DNA from: an uncultured Flavobacteriaceae bacterium
Lineage (GTDB): Bacteria; Bacteroidota; Bacteroidia; Flavobacteriales; Flavobacteriaceae
Reading direction: 5' to 3'
Length of the DNA: 64,000 nt
Assembly: GCA_947498845.1 (NCBI GenBank)
Contig: CANMLX010000017.1
Location: forward strand, 22,340-86,339
Shown: positions 9,037-19,116 of the stretch, piece by piece
Layout: each line of letters opens with the position of its first letter
How positions within the stretch are numbered: position 1 is the first letter of the stretch
The notes under the pieces: model-generated
The model's database searches: none
What the model saw: the letters and a program-made list of their open reading frames with translations, nothing else
Told to the model about the DNA's origin: nothing
Program-made: the position numbers and the translations under genes

Positions 9037-10362
9037 TTAACTTTTTAAATAATGATCATCCCATTCTTTAACATTTGGGTTTCTAAGCTTTCCTAAAGAT
9101 TTAGCCACAATCATAGAAACTGTAGCATCTCCAGTAACATTAACCGTTGTTCTACACATATCTAACGGTCTATCTATTGCGAAAATGAGTGCTAAAGCTA
9201 TAGGCAATAAGTTTGAAGGAAAACCAATCGCTTCAAGCACTATAACTAACATAACCATACCCGCACCTGGAACTGCTGCGCTTCCTATTGAAGCCAGTAA
9301 AGCCGTTAGTATAATAATCAACTGGTTACTAAACACTAAACCTTCTGGCCAAAGAACTTGCATTATAAATACGGCTGCAACACCTTGATATAGGCTAGTA
9401 CCATCCATATTTATGGTAGCTCCAACAGGCAATACAAAACTAGCTACTTCTTTATCTACTCCTATGTGTTCTTCTACACGCTCCATAGTCACTGGTAAAG
9501 TTGCCGCACTACTACTGGTTGAAAAAGCGAGTAACTGTGCTGGGCTTATTTGTTTTAAAAACCATAATGGTGACTTTTTTGTATAAATAGTAATAAGGGT
9601 TAGATAGAATATAATCATTAAAATCAGTCCCAAAACAACAACACCTCCATACCGGAGTAATGCCAATAAAATATCCGGATCATCTGCAGAAACAATAACG
9701 GTTGCTAATAACGCAAATACAGCATATGGAGCGGTTAGCATTATAAGATCTACCATCTTTAAAATGACCTCGTTTAATGAATCAAAAAACTTTTTAAGAG
9801 GTTTTGCTTTTTTCTCAGACACCAGAAGCATACATATCCCTAAAAAAATAGAGAAAAAAATCACTTGCAACATTAATTTATTATTACTCATAGCATAGAC
9901 AGCATTATCGGGTACCATATCTATTAAGAACTGTAAAGGTCCTGATTCTCTTTGAGCTTTAGCATTAGAAATTATAGTAGTCGCTTTATCACTATTGGAG
10001 TATTTTATTTTTAAAGTATCAACCGTCTCCTGTGTGATTCCATTACCTGGTTTTATAGTATTAACTAGAGCTAACCCTATTGTAATCGCAATAACTGTTG
10101 TTAAAATGTAAATAACAATGGTTCGCAATCCCATTGTTTTAAATTTAGAAATGTCTTTTAAGTCTGAAATTCCTTTAATAAGAGATGCTAAAATTAGCGG
10201 CACTGCTATAAGTTTCAGCATTTTTACGAATATCTTCCCCATTGGTTCAATCCAATCATGCACAAAATTCCCTCCTCCAGAAACACTAGTCATTACTAGA
10301 CCAAAGATAATCCCCAATACCATTCCAATCATGATTTTCCAATGCAATGCTAACTTTTCCAT
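9037..10362 (-). CDS. Dicarboxylate/amino acid:cation symporter (DAACS family)
   Basis: Inner-membrane secondary transporter driven by Na+ or H+, for C4-dicarboxylates, glutamate or aspartate. The 441-residue protein has the family hairpin motif AFSTSSSAATLPVTMERV, the substrate/cation motif GATINMDGTSLYQG, and the late motif AIDRPLDMCRTTVNVTGDA. The DMCRTTVNV segment with Arg before TTVNV-GD is the region that discriminates substrates in GltPh-like proteins and would fit acidic amino acids. Eight membrane segments are expected and hydrophobic stretches are spread throughout. It has no obvious operon partner; aroC lies upstream on the same strand, 165 bp away. Confidence 0.92.
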   Translation of the reverse strand: MEKLALHWKIMIGMVLGIIFGLVMTSVSGGGNFVHDWIEPMGKIFVKMLKLIAVPLILASLIKGISDLKDISKFKTMGLRTIVIYILTTVIAITIGLALVNTIKPGNGITQETVDTLKIKYSNSDKATTIISNAKAQRESGPLQFLIDMVPDNAVYAMSNNKLMLQVIFFSIFLGICMLLVSEKKAKPLKKFFDSLNEVILKMVDLIMLTAPYAVFALLATVIVSADDPDILLALLRYGGVVVLGLILMIIFYLTLITIYTKKSPLWFLKQISPAQLLAFSTSSSAATLPVTMERVEEHIGVDKEVASFVLPVGATINMDGTSLYQGVAAVFIMQVLWPEGLVFSNQLIIILTALLASIGSAAVPGAGMVMLVIVLEAIGFPSNLLPIALALIFAIDRPLDMCRTTVNVTGDATVSMIVAKSLGKLRNPNVKEWDDHYLKS

Positions 10363-10486
10363 AGGCAGATATAATATATTTACAATTACAAGATAGGTGA
10401 TTTATAGTTTGAATTTAAAAATTCTAAACCATAAACTTAAAACCAGTATAAAACGTTCCTGAATATAGTGCGTTAATACATCACAA

Positions 10487-10518
10487 AGTATAAGTTTTTC
10501 ATGAAGAAAAACTATACT
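10487..10518. terminator. Hairpin downstream of aroC
   Basis: AGTATAAGTTTTTC and GAAAAACTATACT form an imperfect stem with a short loop just past the aroC stop. No long T-run follows on the minus strand, so termination strength is uncertain. Confidence 0.45.
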
Positions 10519-10527
10519 ATCAAGCTT

Positions 10528-11589
10528 CTAACTATACATTTTATTTATCAAATAAAAATCGGCTAATACTAGAGCTGCCATAGCTTCAACAATAGGTACT
10601 GCTCTTGGAACAACACATGGGTCATGACGGCCTTTTCCCTGCATTTCTACAGTATTACCAGATTTATCTATAGTCTCGTATTTTTGAATAAGCGTTGCTA
10701 CTGGTTTAAAAGCAACATTAAAGTAAATATCCATGCCGTTACTTATCCCGCCTTGAATGCCTCCAGAATAATTAGTCTTGGTAGAACCATCATTATTAAA
10801 CTTATCATTATGATCACTACCATACATAGTACTACCATGAAAGCCGCTACCATACTCAAACCCTTTTACCGCATTTATAGACAACATGGCTTTTCCTAAT
10901 TCGGCATGTAATTTATCAAATACTGGTTCTCCTAAACCAACGGGTACATTTTTAATAACACAGCTTATAACTCCTCCTACTGTATCTCCTTTACTGCGTA
11001 CTTTCTTAATATACTGCTCCATTTCTGTTGCCATCTGTTGGTCTGGACAACGTACAATATTAGATTCTACCGTTGTTAAATCTAAATCTGTATAGGGTTT
11101 ATCTAATTTTATTGTTCCAACACCAGAAACATAAGCCGTAATTTCTATATGTTTTAGTATTTGTTTAGCTATAGCGCCAGCAACAACACGACAAGCAGTT
11201 TCTCTGGCAGAACTTCTTCCTCCTCCTCTATAATCACGGAAACCATATTTTTTATCGTAAACATAATCTGCATGACTCGGCCTGTAGCTATCTTTAATAT
11301 GGCTATAATCATGAGATTTTTGATTTGTATTTTCAATAACAAAACCAATAGAAGTTCCTGTTGTTTTTCCTTCAAAAATTCCTGAATAAAACTTAACCAT
11401 ATCTGGTTCTTTACGCTGTGTTACAATGGCAGACTGACCAGGTTTACGACGATTAAGTTCATTTTGTATCGCTTCTATGTCTAATACTATACCAGGAGGA
11501 CAACCATCTATTACGCCACCTAAAGCAGGCCCGTGAGATTCACCATAAGTTGTAAGATTGAATAGTTTTCCAAAGGAGTTTCCAGCCAT
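10528..11589 (-). CDS. aroC: Chorismate synthase
   Basis: Catalyses the last shikimate-pathway step, EPSP to chorismate, with reduced FMN. The 353-residue product opens with the signature [20 protein letters not shown] and has [19 protein letters not shown], the second signature and part of the FMN site. Later it has [16 protein letters not shown] and [18 protein letters not shown], the third signature. Length and motif order are standard. It is divergent from the LpxH-like gene and appears monocistronic. Confidence 0.96.
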   Translation of the reverse strand: MAGNSFGKLFNLTTYGESHGPALGGVIDGCPPGIVLDIEAIQNELNRRKPGQSAIVTQRKEPDMVKFYSGIFEGKTTGTSIGFVIENTNQKSHDYSHIKDSYRPSHADYVYDKKYGFRDYRGGGRSSARETACRVVAGAIAKQILKHIEITAYVSGVGTIKLDKPYTDLDLTTVESNIVRCPDQQMATEMEQYIKKVRSKGDTVGGVISCVIKNVPVGLGEPVFDKLHAELGKAMLSINAVKGFEYGSGFHGSTMYGSDHNDKFNNDGSTKTNYSGGIQGGISNGMDIYFNVAFKPVATLIQKYETIDKSGNTVEMQGKGRHDPCVVPRAVPIVEAMAALVLADFYLINKMYS

Positions 11590-11798
11590 CGTATATTTTT
11601 TCTGCTAAAGTAAATCTATTCTTAGAGATAACAAAAATGCAATTCAAATATAATTACAGAAACACCCCACAAAATCCATAACATTTACTTAACAATATGC
11701 TTATAGTTAGTTAATTAAAAATTAAACATTAAGTAATGTTAAAGGTATTATTTTGTAGTGTGATTAATAGTGCTAATTCCTAAACCCACCCTACCCGA

Positions 11799-12632
11799 TT
11801 GAAAACAAAACGAAAAGTAGAAATAGCTGTCATTTCCGATGTGCATCTGGGAACATATGGTTGTCATGCAAAACAACTCTTAACCTATCTAAATAGCATA
11901 AATCCCAAAAAGTTAATTTTAAACGGTGATATTATTGACATTTGGCAATTTAGTAAGCGTTACTTTCCTAAATCACATTTAAAAGTTATAAAAAAAATAA
12001 TGGATTTTGCTGCAGACGGCGTAGAAGTTGTTTATATAACTGGTAATCATGATGAAATGTTACGCAAATTTAGTGATACTACAATTGGAAACATATCTAT
12101 TGTTGACAAATTGGTTTTAGATTTAGACGGAAAAAAAGGTTGGTTTTTTCATGGTGATGTATTTGATATTTCTATACAAAATGCCAAATGGTTAGCTAAA
12201 CTTGGTGGTTATGGTTATGATATGCTTATTTTACTCAATAGACTAACCAATTGGATTTTAGAAAAATTAGGTAAAGAACGTTATTCTCTATCAAAAAAAG
12301 TAAAAAATGGGGTTAAAGGTGCTATAAAATATATTAATGATTATGAAAATGTAATTACCGAACTAGCCATAGAAAACGACTATGATTATGTAATTTGTGG
12401 ACACATACATCAACCCAAAATGGAAATTAGGGAGAATAAAAATGGAAAAACCACGTATTTAAACTCTGGCGACTGGGTTGAAAATTTCACTGCCTTAGAA
12501 TACCAATTTAAACGTTGGAGAATATACAACTACAATCAAGATAAACTATCGCCTTTCTTTGCAGATGAAGACGTTAAAGAAATGGAAATGAAAGATTTAA
12601 TAGCTGCGATAACAATTGTTGACCAAAGCTAA
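11799..12632 (+). CDS. LpxH-like calcineurin-type metallophosphoesterase, TTG start
   Basis: Probable UDP-2,3-diacylglucosamine diphosphatase-related phosphoesterase. The 277 residues contain the five metallophosphoesterase blocks in order: ISDVHLG (Asp14, His16), LNGDIID, ITGNHDEM, FFHGDVFD and CGHIHQPK. The start codon must be TTG at 11799: the first metal motif begins about 12 codons in and no ATG or GTG precedes it in frame within a plausible distance. Flavobacteria often carry more than one LpxH-like paralogue, so a role in lipid A is likely but not certain. It stands alone between aroC (divergent) and a T9SS gene. Confidence 0.85.
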   Translation: MKTKRKVEIAVISDVHLGTYGCHAKQLLTYLNSINPKKLILNGDIIDIWQFSKRYFPKSHLKVIKKIMDFAADGVEVVYITGNHDEMLRKFSDTTIGNISIVDKLVLDLDGKKGWFFHGDVFDISIQNAKWLAKLGGYGYDMLILLNRLTNWILEKLGKERYSLSKKVKNGVKGAIKYINDYENVITELAIENDYDYVICGHIHQPKMEIRENKNGKTTYLNSGDWVENFTALEYQFKRWRIYNYNQDKLSPFFADEDVKEMEMKDLIAAITIVDQS

Positions 12633-12728
12633 AATAAGTGTATTTTCCTTCAAAAGCAACAATAATATATCGATTAAATACATTTAAATCAGATTAAATG
12701 CATTTTTATATTAAAAACACCATCATAA

Positions 12729-12745
12729 TTACGGTTTTTCCGTAA
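12729..12745. promoter_or_regulatory. TTACGG-N5-CCGTAA inverted repeat upstream of the T9SS gene
   Basis: Exact 6-bp arms separate five T residues, ending 39 bp before the start codon of the large surface protein. Size and position fit an operator or a small 5'-leader hairpin. The element is seen directly; a function is inferred only. Confidence 0.4.
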
Positions 12746-12784
12746 AAAAATTCATATCTTAAGATTCCCAAATCACATTAAGCT

Positions 12785-15757
12785 ATGAAACACATTAAAT
12801 TTTATACAATAATTAGCCTGCTTATATTTTCTCTAAATATAAAAGCACAAACCGGTCCTGGAGGTGTTGGCTCATCATCAAATAACGAATTATGGCTAAA
12901 ATCAGACGGTAATGTATATGAAGATGCAGGAACAGATTTAGCAGAATCTGGAGATGGTGTATTTCAATGGAATGACAGTGGAGCATTTGCCAGACACATA
13001 CAACAAACAAACTCTGCAGACAGACCAGAATATGTAACAAATGCTTTAAATAGCTATCCTGTTATTCGTTTTGATTCATCAAATTCTGAATTTTTAGGGA
13101 TTCTTGATTTAGATGCATTTCAAAATAACTACTCGATCTTTGTTGTTGGTTATACAAGTGGTAATGATCAAGATTTTGTATCCATTACATTCGATGGTGA
13201 TGTGAATCATGGTATTTTAATAGAAGGCGTCTCTGGTAATCGCTTAAGGTTTTTGCATAGAAATCCTATAAATATTGGTGGTGGAGATAATATTAACAAT
13301 GGAAGTACCCGAAGCCTTAGCCAGTCACAAATATTATCATTTACAAGAGGAACTCCTAGTACTGGAATTCAACAATTTTGGATTAATGGAACAGATAATC
13401 AATCAACAACGGCCTCTTCGCCTAATTTTACAAGTAGCAATGCTCGTTTACAAATAGGTCGTCTTCGTCCAGGACATGCCAGATATCTTAATGGAGATAT
13501 TTCTGAAGTAATAATTTTAAGTAAAGAAGCCAATACAGCCGAACGCATTATAATAGAAAATTATTTAAGTGCTAAATATGGTTTAACGCTTGGGGGCAAT
13601 GATTTATATACTCAAGACGATTCAGGTCAAGGTAATTTTGATCATGATGTAGCAGGTATAGGACAGGCTTCTAGTGTAAGTAATCATACAGATTCTCAAG
13701 GCACAGGCATTGTAAGAATGCATACCCCTTCTGCTCTATCTAATGGCGATTACTTATTTTGGGGAGAAGAAACTAAAGACCCAACCTATGATTTTTCAAG
13801 TAATACAAGTAATTATACAGAACAACTAAATTCCAGATGGCGTGTTAGTAAAGTTAACGATTTAGGCACTGTTACAGTAACTTTCGACCTTGACCCCATT
13901 GATCTTTCTGGAATTGATACAAGTTGTCAACCTATGCAACTTATGGTGGATAATAATGGTGATTTTTCTTCTCCAACAATATACCCTTTAACTATAGCTG
14001 GAACTACTGCTACTGCTACTGGAGTAAATTTCAATGATGCCGATTATTTTACCATGAGATTTGTTAACCAAATTGTATGGGATGGCACACAATATTTATA
14101 TGGGTCTGGTGCAGGAAACGCTCCCGACAATACCGATTCTTGTTTAAAATTATTAGTAAAATCTGGAGCTAGTGGTACATTAACTTTTGATGCTCATGTT
14201 AAAGAAATTGAAATAGAAGCTGGAGGCACTCTAAATGTAGCCGATGGTATTTTATTGGAAACTGAAGATAACGTTGTAATTAATGGCGTGATCGATTTAC
14301 AAGGTGAAGCCCAATTAATACAAAACCATAATGCCACTACAAGCAATTCTGGAACTGGCTACTTACTAAAAAGACAACAAGGAGAAGGCAACTTACATAA
14401 TTACAATTACTGGAGTTCTCCTGTTAACAACGGAGGTTCATGGCAAATTGGCCAACTAGAAGACGCCAGTGGTCCTATAGCGGTTACTGCTGATCCTAAT
14501 AGTTCCATATCTCCTACTACAATAAGTTCCAGATGGCTTTATACATACAATGCTACATCAAACACCTATGCTGCTTGGGCACAAGCTAGCGCTACAACGC
14601 CTCTTGCGCCTGGTATTGGATTTACAATGAAAGGTGTACCAAATGGTAGTTCTCAAGAATATGTGTTTAAAGGGATCCCAAACGATGGAGACTATACCTA
14701 TCCTGTTGTTGCAGGTAACGATTTTTTAATTGGTAACCCCTACCCTTCTGCATTAGATGCAGATGAGTTTATTGTTAGAAACACACCCGTTATTGATGGT
14801 TCACTTTATTTCTGGGAACATTTCGCAACTAATAACTCTCATTACAGAGCAGATTACGAAGGAGGCTATGCTATTTATAATTTAATGATGCCCTCTGCTG
14901 CTCCAGGATCTTCTAGTGTTCCTACTAATAAAATTGCGGTAGGACAAGGTTTTTTTGTTACTATTATTGCTAATGGGACTATTCAATTTAAAAATGATCA
15001 ACGTGTATTTGCCAGAGAATCTTTATCAGAATCTATATTCTTAAAAACGTCTAGTAAAAAATCTGCTTCTGTAACAGATCAAAGAACCAAAATATGGTTT
15101 TCGTTAGAAGAGCCTGGAGGTATAGCTAAAACTTTTGCTTTAGGGTACGATAGCAAAGCTACAAGTGACTATGATAGCGGTTACGATGCGATTAATTTCG
15201 ACTACCTTAGAAATGATATTTCATGGAAATTAGACGATAAAAAATTAGTTATTCAAGCTTTACCTGCAATAAACGAAAATGATGAGCTCCCATTAGAAAT
15301 AAAAGCTACAGATTCTGGTGTTTATAAAATTGCGATAAATACGATGCAATTTGTACCAACAAATACGAATATCTTTTTAAAAGATAATAACCTTGGTACC
15401 TATTACGATTTAAAAAATACAACTGCCAATATTTACTTAAATACAGGAACTTACAACAATTTTTCTATTGTATTTAAACAAGAGAGCACTCTAAATATTG
15501 CACAGGTAGAAACTAGAGATACATTTGTAGTATATAATAATACAATTGAAAATTTAGAAATACACACAACACTTAACTTAAAAGACATTTCAAGTTTCGA
15601 TATTTATAATACTATTGGACAAAAAGTTAAATCCTACAAAACTTTAGATAAAAATAGCGTATTGGATATTTCAGGTATAAATAAAGGTATTTATATTCTT
15701 AAATTAAAATCTGCCAATAACAATAATATTGATAGTATTAAGTTCTCTAACTATTAA
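12785..15757 (+). CDS. Large secreted surface protein with T9SS type A sorting domain
   Basis: Exported by the type IX secretion system to the cell surface or medium. The 990 residues start with a Sec signal (MKHIKFYTIISLLIFSLNIKA). A lectin-like LamG/concanavalin-type region follows at about 50-270, ending in IIENYLSAKYGLTLGG, a segment typical of Flavobacteriia adhesin-like proteins. A beta-rich middle follows with a parallel-beta-like segment around 450-520. The C-terminus, FDIYNTIGQKVKSYKTL...INKGIYILKLKSANN, is a type A sorting domain. No catalytic motif is recognised, so adhesion or carbohydrate binding is an inference. It ends in a strong terminator. Confidence 0.88.
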   Translation: MKHIKFYTIISLLIFSLNIKAQTGPGGVGSSSNNELWLKSDGNVYEDAGTDLAESGDGVFQWNDSGAFARHIQQTNSADRPEYVTNALNSYPVIRFDSSNSEFLGILDLDAFQNNYSIFVVGYTSGNDQDFVSITFDGDVNHGILIEGVSGNRLRFLHRNPINIGGGDNINNGSTRSLSQSQILSFTRGTPSTGIQQFWINGTDNQSTTASSPNFTSSNARLQIGRLRPGHARYLNGDISEVIILSKEANTAERIIIENYLSAKYGLTLGGNDLYTQDDSGQGNFDHDVAGIGQASSVSNHTDSQGTGIVRMHTPSALSNGDYLFWGEETKDPTYDFSSNTSNYTEQLNSRWRVSKVNDLGTVTVTFDLDPIDLSGIDTSCQPMQLMVDNNGDFSSPTIYPLTIAGTTATATGVNFNDADYFTMRFVNQIVWDGTQYLYGSGAGNAPDNTDSCLKLLVKSGASGTLTFDAHVKEIEIEAGGTLNVADGILLETEDNVVINGVIDLQGEAQLIQNHNATTSNSGTGYLLKRQQGEGNLHNYNYWSSPVNNGGSWQIGQLEDASGPIAVTADPNSSISPTTISSRWLYTYNATSNTYAAWAQASATTPLAPGIGFTMKGVPNGSSQEYVFKGIPNDGDYTYPVVAGNDFLIGNPYPSALDADEFIVRNTPVIDGSLYFWEHFATNNSHYRADYEGGYAIYNLMMPSAAPGSSSVPTNKIAVGQGFFVTIIANGTIQFKNDQRVFARESLSESIFLKTSSKKSASVTDQRTKIWFSLEEPGGIAKTFALGYDSKATSDYDSGYDAINFDYLRNDISWKLDDKKLVIQALPAINENDELPLEIKATDSGVYKIAINTMQFVPTNTNIFLKDNNLGTYYDLKNTTANIYLNTGTYNNFSIVFKQESTLNIAQVETRDTFVVYNNTIENLEIHTTLNLKDISSFDIYNTIGQKVKSYKTLDKNSVLDISGINKGIYILKLKSANNNNIDSIKFSNY

Positions 15758-15779
15758 AAAGTACTATTTTAGATTAAAG

Positions 15780-15822
15780 AAAGATGGTATAAAAATGCAT
15801 TTAATTTTTATACCATCTTTTA
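15780..15822. terminator. Terminator of the T9SS gene
   Basis: Perfect 17-bp arms (AAAGATGGTATAAAAAT and its complement) flank a 7-nt loop GCATTTA. The stem begins 22 bp after the stop codon. Confidence 0.85.
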
Positions 15823-15840
15823 TATCAAATTATATAACAT

Positions 15841-16046
15841 ACCCGTTATGCATTTAGAAATCTAAAAAACCTTAAAATGTCAGTTCGAGTGTCCCGAATT
15901 TGTTTCGGGATGTATCGAGAACTATTTTCGAAGTTAAAATTCTTATTCTCGATAGTTCTGCTGAGCTTGTCGAAGTACAATTTTTCTTCATTTCATTACA
16001 AAAAATCACTCGAATTGACAGAATTTTGACCAAATGCACAACGGGT
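15841..16046. mobile_element. Foldback element FB-2, about 206 bp, with 7-8 bp flanking direct repeat
   Basis: The left end, ACCCGTTATGCATTTAG, is repeated inverted at the right end as CAAATGCACAACGGGT (15 of 16 positions pair). Inner arms TGTCAGTTCGAGTG and CACTCGAATTGACA continue the pairing, and a CCCGAA...TTCGGG hairpin lies inside. The element is flanked by ATAACAT on both sides (15834-15840 and 16047-16053), as expected of a target-site duplication. It has no coding capacity. It lies between two genes, 14 bp from the stop of the FAD/Fe-S gene. Confidence 0.75.
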
Positions 16047-16060
16047 ATAACATTACAAAT

Positions 16061-18985
16061 TTAAACCAAAGCCGCTCTCAATATAGTTATTGGATGGTAT
16101 GCTTCTTTATTTGTTCCATCATGTATTTGATGCCTACAACTTGTGCCATTGGCAGCAATAATAACATTTTTATCTGCTTTCACTATAGCAGGAAATAAAG
16201 TTTGCTCTCCTACTTGCATACTTACAGTATAGTGTTCTTTTTCATAACCAAAACTTCCGGCCATACCACAGCATCCACTTGGAATTATGGTTACTTTATA
16301 ATTTTCCGGAAAATTAAGAACCTTAAAACTAGACAATTGACTACTTAGAGCTTTTTGATGGCAATGCCCATGAAATTTAATGTCTTTACGCGCTTTAGTA
16401 AATTGATCTTGTTCTATATGCCCCAATGCTATCTCTTTTTGAAGAAACTCTTCAATTAAAAATGTTTGTTTAGAAATTTTTTCTGCCGAAGTTCTATCAT
16501 CTGCTAATTTTAAATACTCATCTTTAAAAGTTAAAATTGCAGATGGTTCTATACCTATTAAAGGCGTTTCTTTAGTTATAAAATCTTTGTATATAGACAC
16601 ATTTTTATTAGCAAACACTTTAGCTTGTTCTAGTAACCCCTTTGATAAAAAAGAGCGACCAGATTCAACATTATTAATAATTCTCACATCATAATTAAGC
16701 CCTCTTAGAAGTTCTAAAGCATCTATACCAATTTTTGCATCTAGTATGTTTGTAAATTCATCGTTAAACAAATACACTGTTTTTATATAGTCTTTAGTTA
16801 GCTTCTTTTCTTTTTTATATGATGAGTTGTAATATTTATCTAATCTAACTATAGAAAGTAATGGTAAGGATCTTTCTTTAGCTATACCAAAAGTCTTTTT
16901 TAGTAACGAAGCCGTTATTTTTTTTGAAAAAATAAAATTTGTTAATCTGGGAAAGCTGCTTCCAATGTTATTTAGCCTATTATTATAAGCAAATAATTTA
17001 GTGCGAAAAGTTACGCCATTAGCTTTTTGATATTGATATTGAAACTCTGCTTTTAAACTCGCTACATCAACACTACTTGGACATTCGCTAGAGCAAGCTT
17101 TGCAGCTTAAACACAAATCAAAAACCTTTTTTAACGCCTCATTATTAAATTTATTGGGCTTATTAGAGTTTGTTAAAAACTCTCTTAACGCATTTGCTCT
17201 GGCTCGTGTGGTATCCTTTTCATTTCTTGTAGCGCGGTAACTAGGACACATAGTACCTCCAAACTCTGGTAATTTTCTACAATCCCCAGAACCATTACAT
17301 TTTTCAGCTTCTCTTAAAATACCTTGTGAAGCAGAAAAGTCTAGAAACGTGTTAATATCTGGCTCTATTCTATTGGACTCATAACGTAACGATTTGTCCA
17401 TAGGCAAAGCATCAATAATTTTACCTGGATTAAAAATATTGTCTGGATCAAAAGCAGATTTTATTCGTTTTAATAATTGATAATTTACAGCACCAATCAT
17501 CAAAGGCAAAAATTCGCCACGAACAATCCCATCACCATGTTCTCCACTAAAAGACCCCTTATATTTTTTTACTAAATGGGCCACATCTGTAGTTATCTTT
17601 CTAAATAAAACAACATCTTCCTTCTGTTTTAAATCTAATATAGGACGTAAATGTATTTCTCCCGCTCCTGCATGTGCGTAGTAAACAGCATTTTGCTTAT
17701 AATATGTCATTAATTGAGTAAATTCTGCTATAAATGGTGCTAAATCTTCTAAAACAACAGCCGTATCTTCAATACATGCTACTGCTTTTTTATCGCCTAC
17801 AATGTTTCCTAAAAGCCCTAATCCCGCACTTCTTAAATTATTAGCTCTATCTATAGTATCTCCTGCTAATATTGGCATCGCATAACTCAAACCTAAAGCT
17901 TCAATAGATTTAATTAAACTTTGAGCTTGTTTTTTGGCGTCCTCTAGTGTTTTAGATCTAACTTCACACATTAAAATAGCTTCTGGATCACCTACTAAAA
18001 AACGTCTGTTCTCTGCTTGAGCTTTATTGCGCTTAGTACAATCCAAAATGGTTTTATCCATCATTTCACATGCATATAAATCATGTTTCATAGCAGGCAC
18101 AACTGTATTGAGACATTTGTCTATACTATCAAAATGTAGAGCCACCATAATTCTATGATCAGGAGGCAAATCATCCAATTTTAAAGTTATTCGAGTTGTA
18201 AACGCCAAAGTCCCTTCACTTCCAGATAGTAATTTACACATGTTAAAGGCTTCTGTTGAAGAAGTAGTAAACACTTCGCTTTTTAAAAGTTCATCTACAG
18301 CATACCCTGTATTTCTTCTATGTATTTCTGGCTTAGGAAAATTATCTTGAATCTCTTTTTGAACCGATTCTAAACTTAACGTATCAAGAATAGTTTTGTA
18401 AACCAGACCTTCTTGATCTTTCTGTTGTGTTTTTTTAATAAATGCTTCTTTAGTCAAGTCTTTAAAAACGACCTCACTCCCATCACTCAAAATAGTATGC
18501 AATACGTTTACTTTATCTCGTGTTACACCATATTTTATGGATGTGGTTCCCGAGGAATTATTACCAACCATCCCGCCTAGCATACACCTATTAGATGTTG
18601 ATGTATTTGGTCCAAAAAACAACCCATAAGGTTTTAAGTAGTTATTCAATTGATCGCGAACAACCCCAGGTTCTACAGTAACAGTTTTCTCTTGTTTGTT
18701 AACACCTATAATTTTAGTAAAATATTTTGACACATCAACTACAATACCTTCTCCTACGCATTGTCCCGCAAGAGACGTCCCTGCTGTTCTGGGAATTAAT
18801 GATGTTTTATGTGTTTTTGCAAAAGAAATAAGTCGTTTTATATCTTCTTTAGTTTTTGGATATGCCACAGCTAATGGTAGAATTCTATATACCGAAGCAT
18901 CTGTAGCATATAATGCTTTTAATAAGGTATCATAGTATAATTCACCATCCATCGATAACTCTAAATCTCGAAGATATTGTTGCAT
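16061..18985 (-). CDS. FAD-binding and Fe-S-binding oxidoreductase (GlcD-GlpC fusion, YdiJ-like)
   Basis: Large membrane-associated or cytosolic 2-hydroxyacid dehydrogenase. The 974 residues fuse an FAD PCMH domain (RTAGTSLAGQCVGEGIVVDVSKYF at about 60-80), a C-terminal FAD-oxidase domain (SGEHGDGIVRGEFLP), and a ferredoxin-like domain. The ferredoxin-like part has CNGSGDCRK...MCPSYRAT (about 560-585) and CLSCKACSSECPSSV (about 622-636). A CCG-type C-terminal domain has GHCHQKAL and SGCCGMAGSFGYE (about 898). The architecture and length match E. coli YdiJ, a D-2-hydroxyglutarate dehydrogenase, and also D-lactate dehydrogenases of this superfamily. The substrate cannot be decided from sequence. 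It is monocistronic. Confidence 0.9.
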   Translation of the reverse strand: MQQYLRDLELSMDGELYYDTLLKALYATDASVYRILPLAVAYPKTKEDIKRLISFAKTHKTSLIPRTAGTSLAGQCVGEGIVVDVSKYFTKIIGVNKQEKTVTVEPGVVRDQLNNYLKPYGLFFGPNTSTSNRCMLGGMVGNNSSGTTSIKYGVTRDKVNVLHTILSDGSEVVFKDLTKEAFIKKTQQKDQEGLVYKTILDTLSLESVQKEIQDNFPKPEIHRRNTGYAVDELLKSEVFTTSSTEAFNMCKLLSGSEGTLAFTTRITLKLDDLPPDHRIMVALHFDSIDKCLNTVVPAMKHDLYACEMMDKTILDCTKRNKAQAENRRFLVGDPEAILMCEVRSKTLEDAKKQAQSLIKSIEALGLSYAMPILAGDTIDRANNLRSAGLGLLGNIVGDKKAVACIEDTAVVLEDLAPFIAEFTQLMTYYKQNAVYYAHAGAGEIHLRPILDLKQKEDVVLFRKITTDVAHLVKKYKGSFSGEHGDGIVRGEFLPLMIGAVNYQLLKRIKSAFDPDNIFNPGKIIDALPMDKSLRYESNRIEPDINTFLDFSASQGILREAEKCNGSGDCRKLPEFGGTMCPSYRATRNEKDTTRARANALREFLTNSNKPNKFNNEALKKVFDLCLSCKACSSECPSSVDVASLKAEFQYQYQKANGVTFRTKLFAYNNRLNNIGSSFPRLTNFIFSKKITASLLKKTFGIAKERSLPLLSIVRLDKYYNSSYKKEKKLTKDYIKTVYLFNDEFTNILDAKIGIDALELLRGLNYDVRIINNVESGRSFLSKGLLEQAKVFANKNVSIYKDFITKETPLIGIEPSAILTFKDEYLKLADDRTSAEKISKQTFLIEEFLQKEIALGHIEQDQFTKARKDIKFHGHCHQKALSSQLSSFKVLNFPENYKVTIIPSGCCGMAGSFGYEKEHYTVSMQVGEQTLFPAIVKADKNVIIAANGTSCRHQIHDGTNKEAYHPITILRAALV

Positions 18986-19116
18986 TAATTTTAAATTAAA
19001 ATTGAATATGATGTAAATATAAATACATTTTTGGCGTTGTTTTTGATAAAATCATTAGAATATTAAATGATCTTTTTAAATAACAAGATCGTATATCACT
19101 AATAAAACAAAAACTT

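Noticed and set aside
11169..11385. Overlapping 68- and 74-codon frames within aroC
   Set aside because: Both are low-complexity shadows of a clear chorismate synthase frame.
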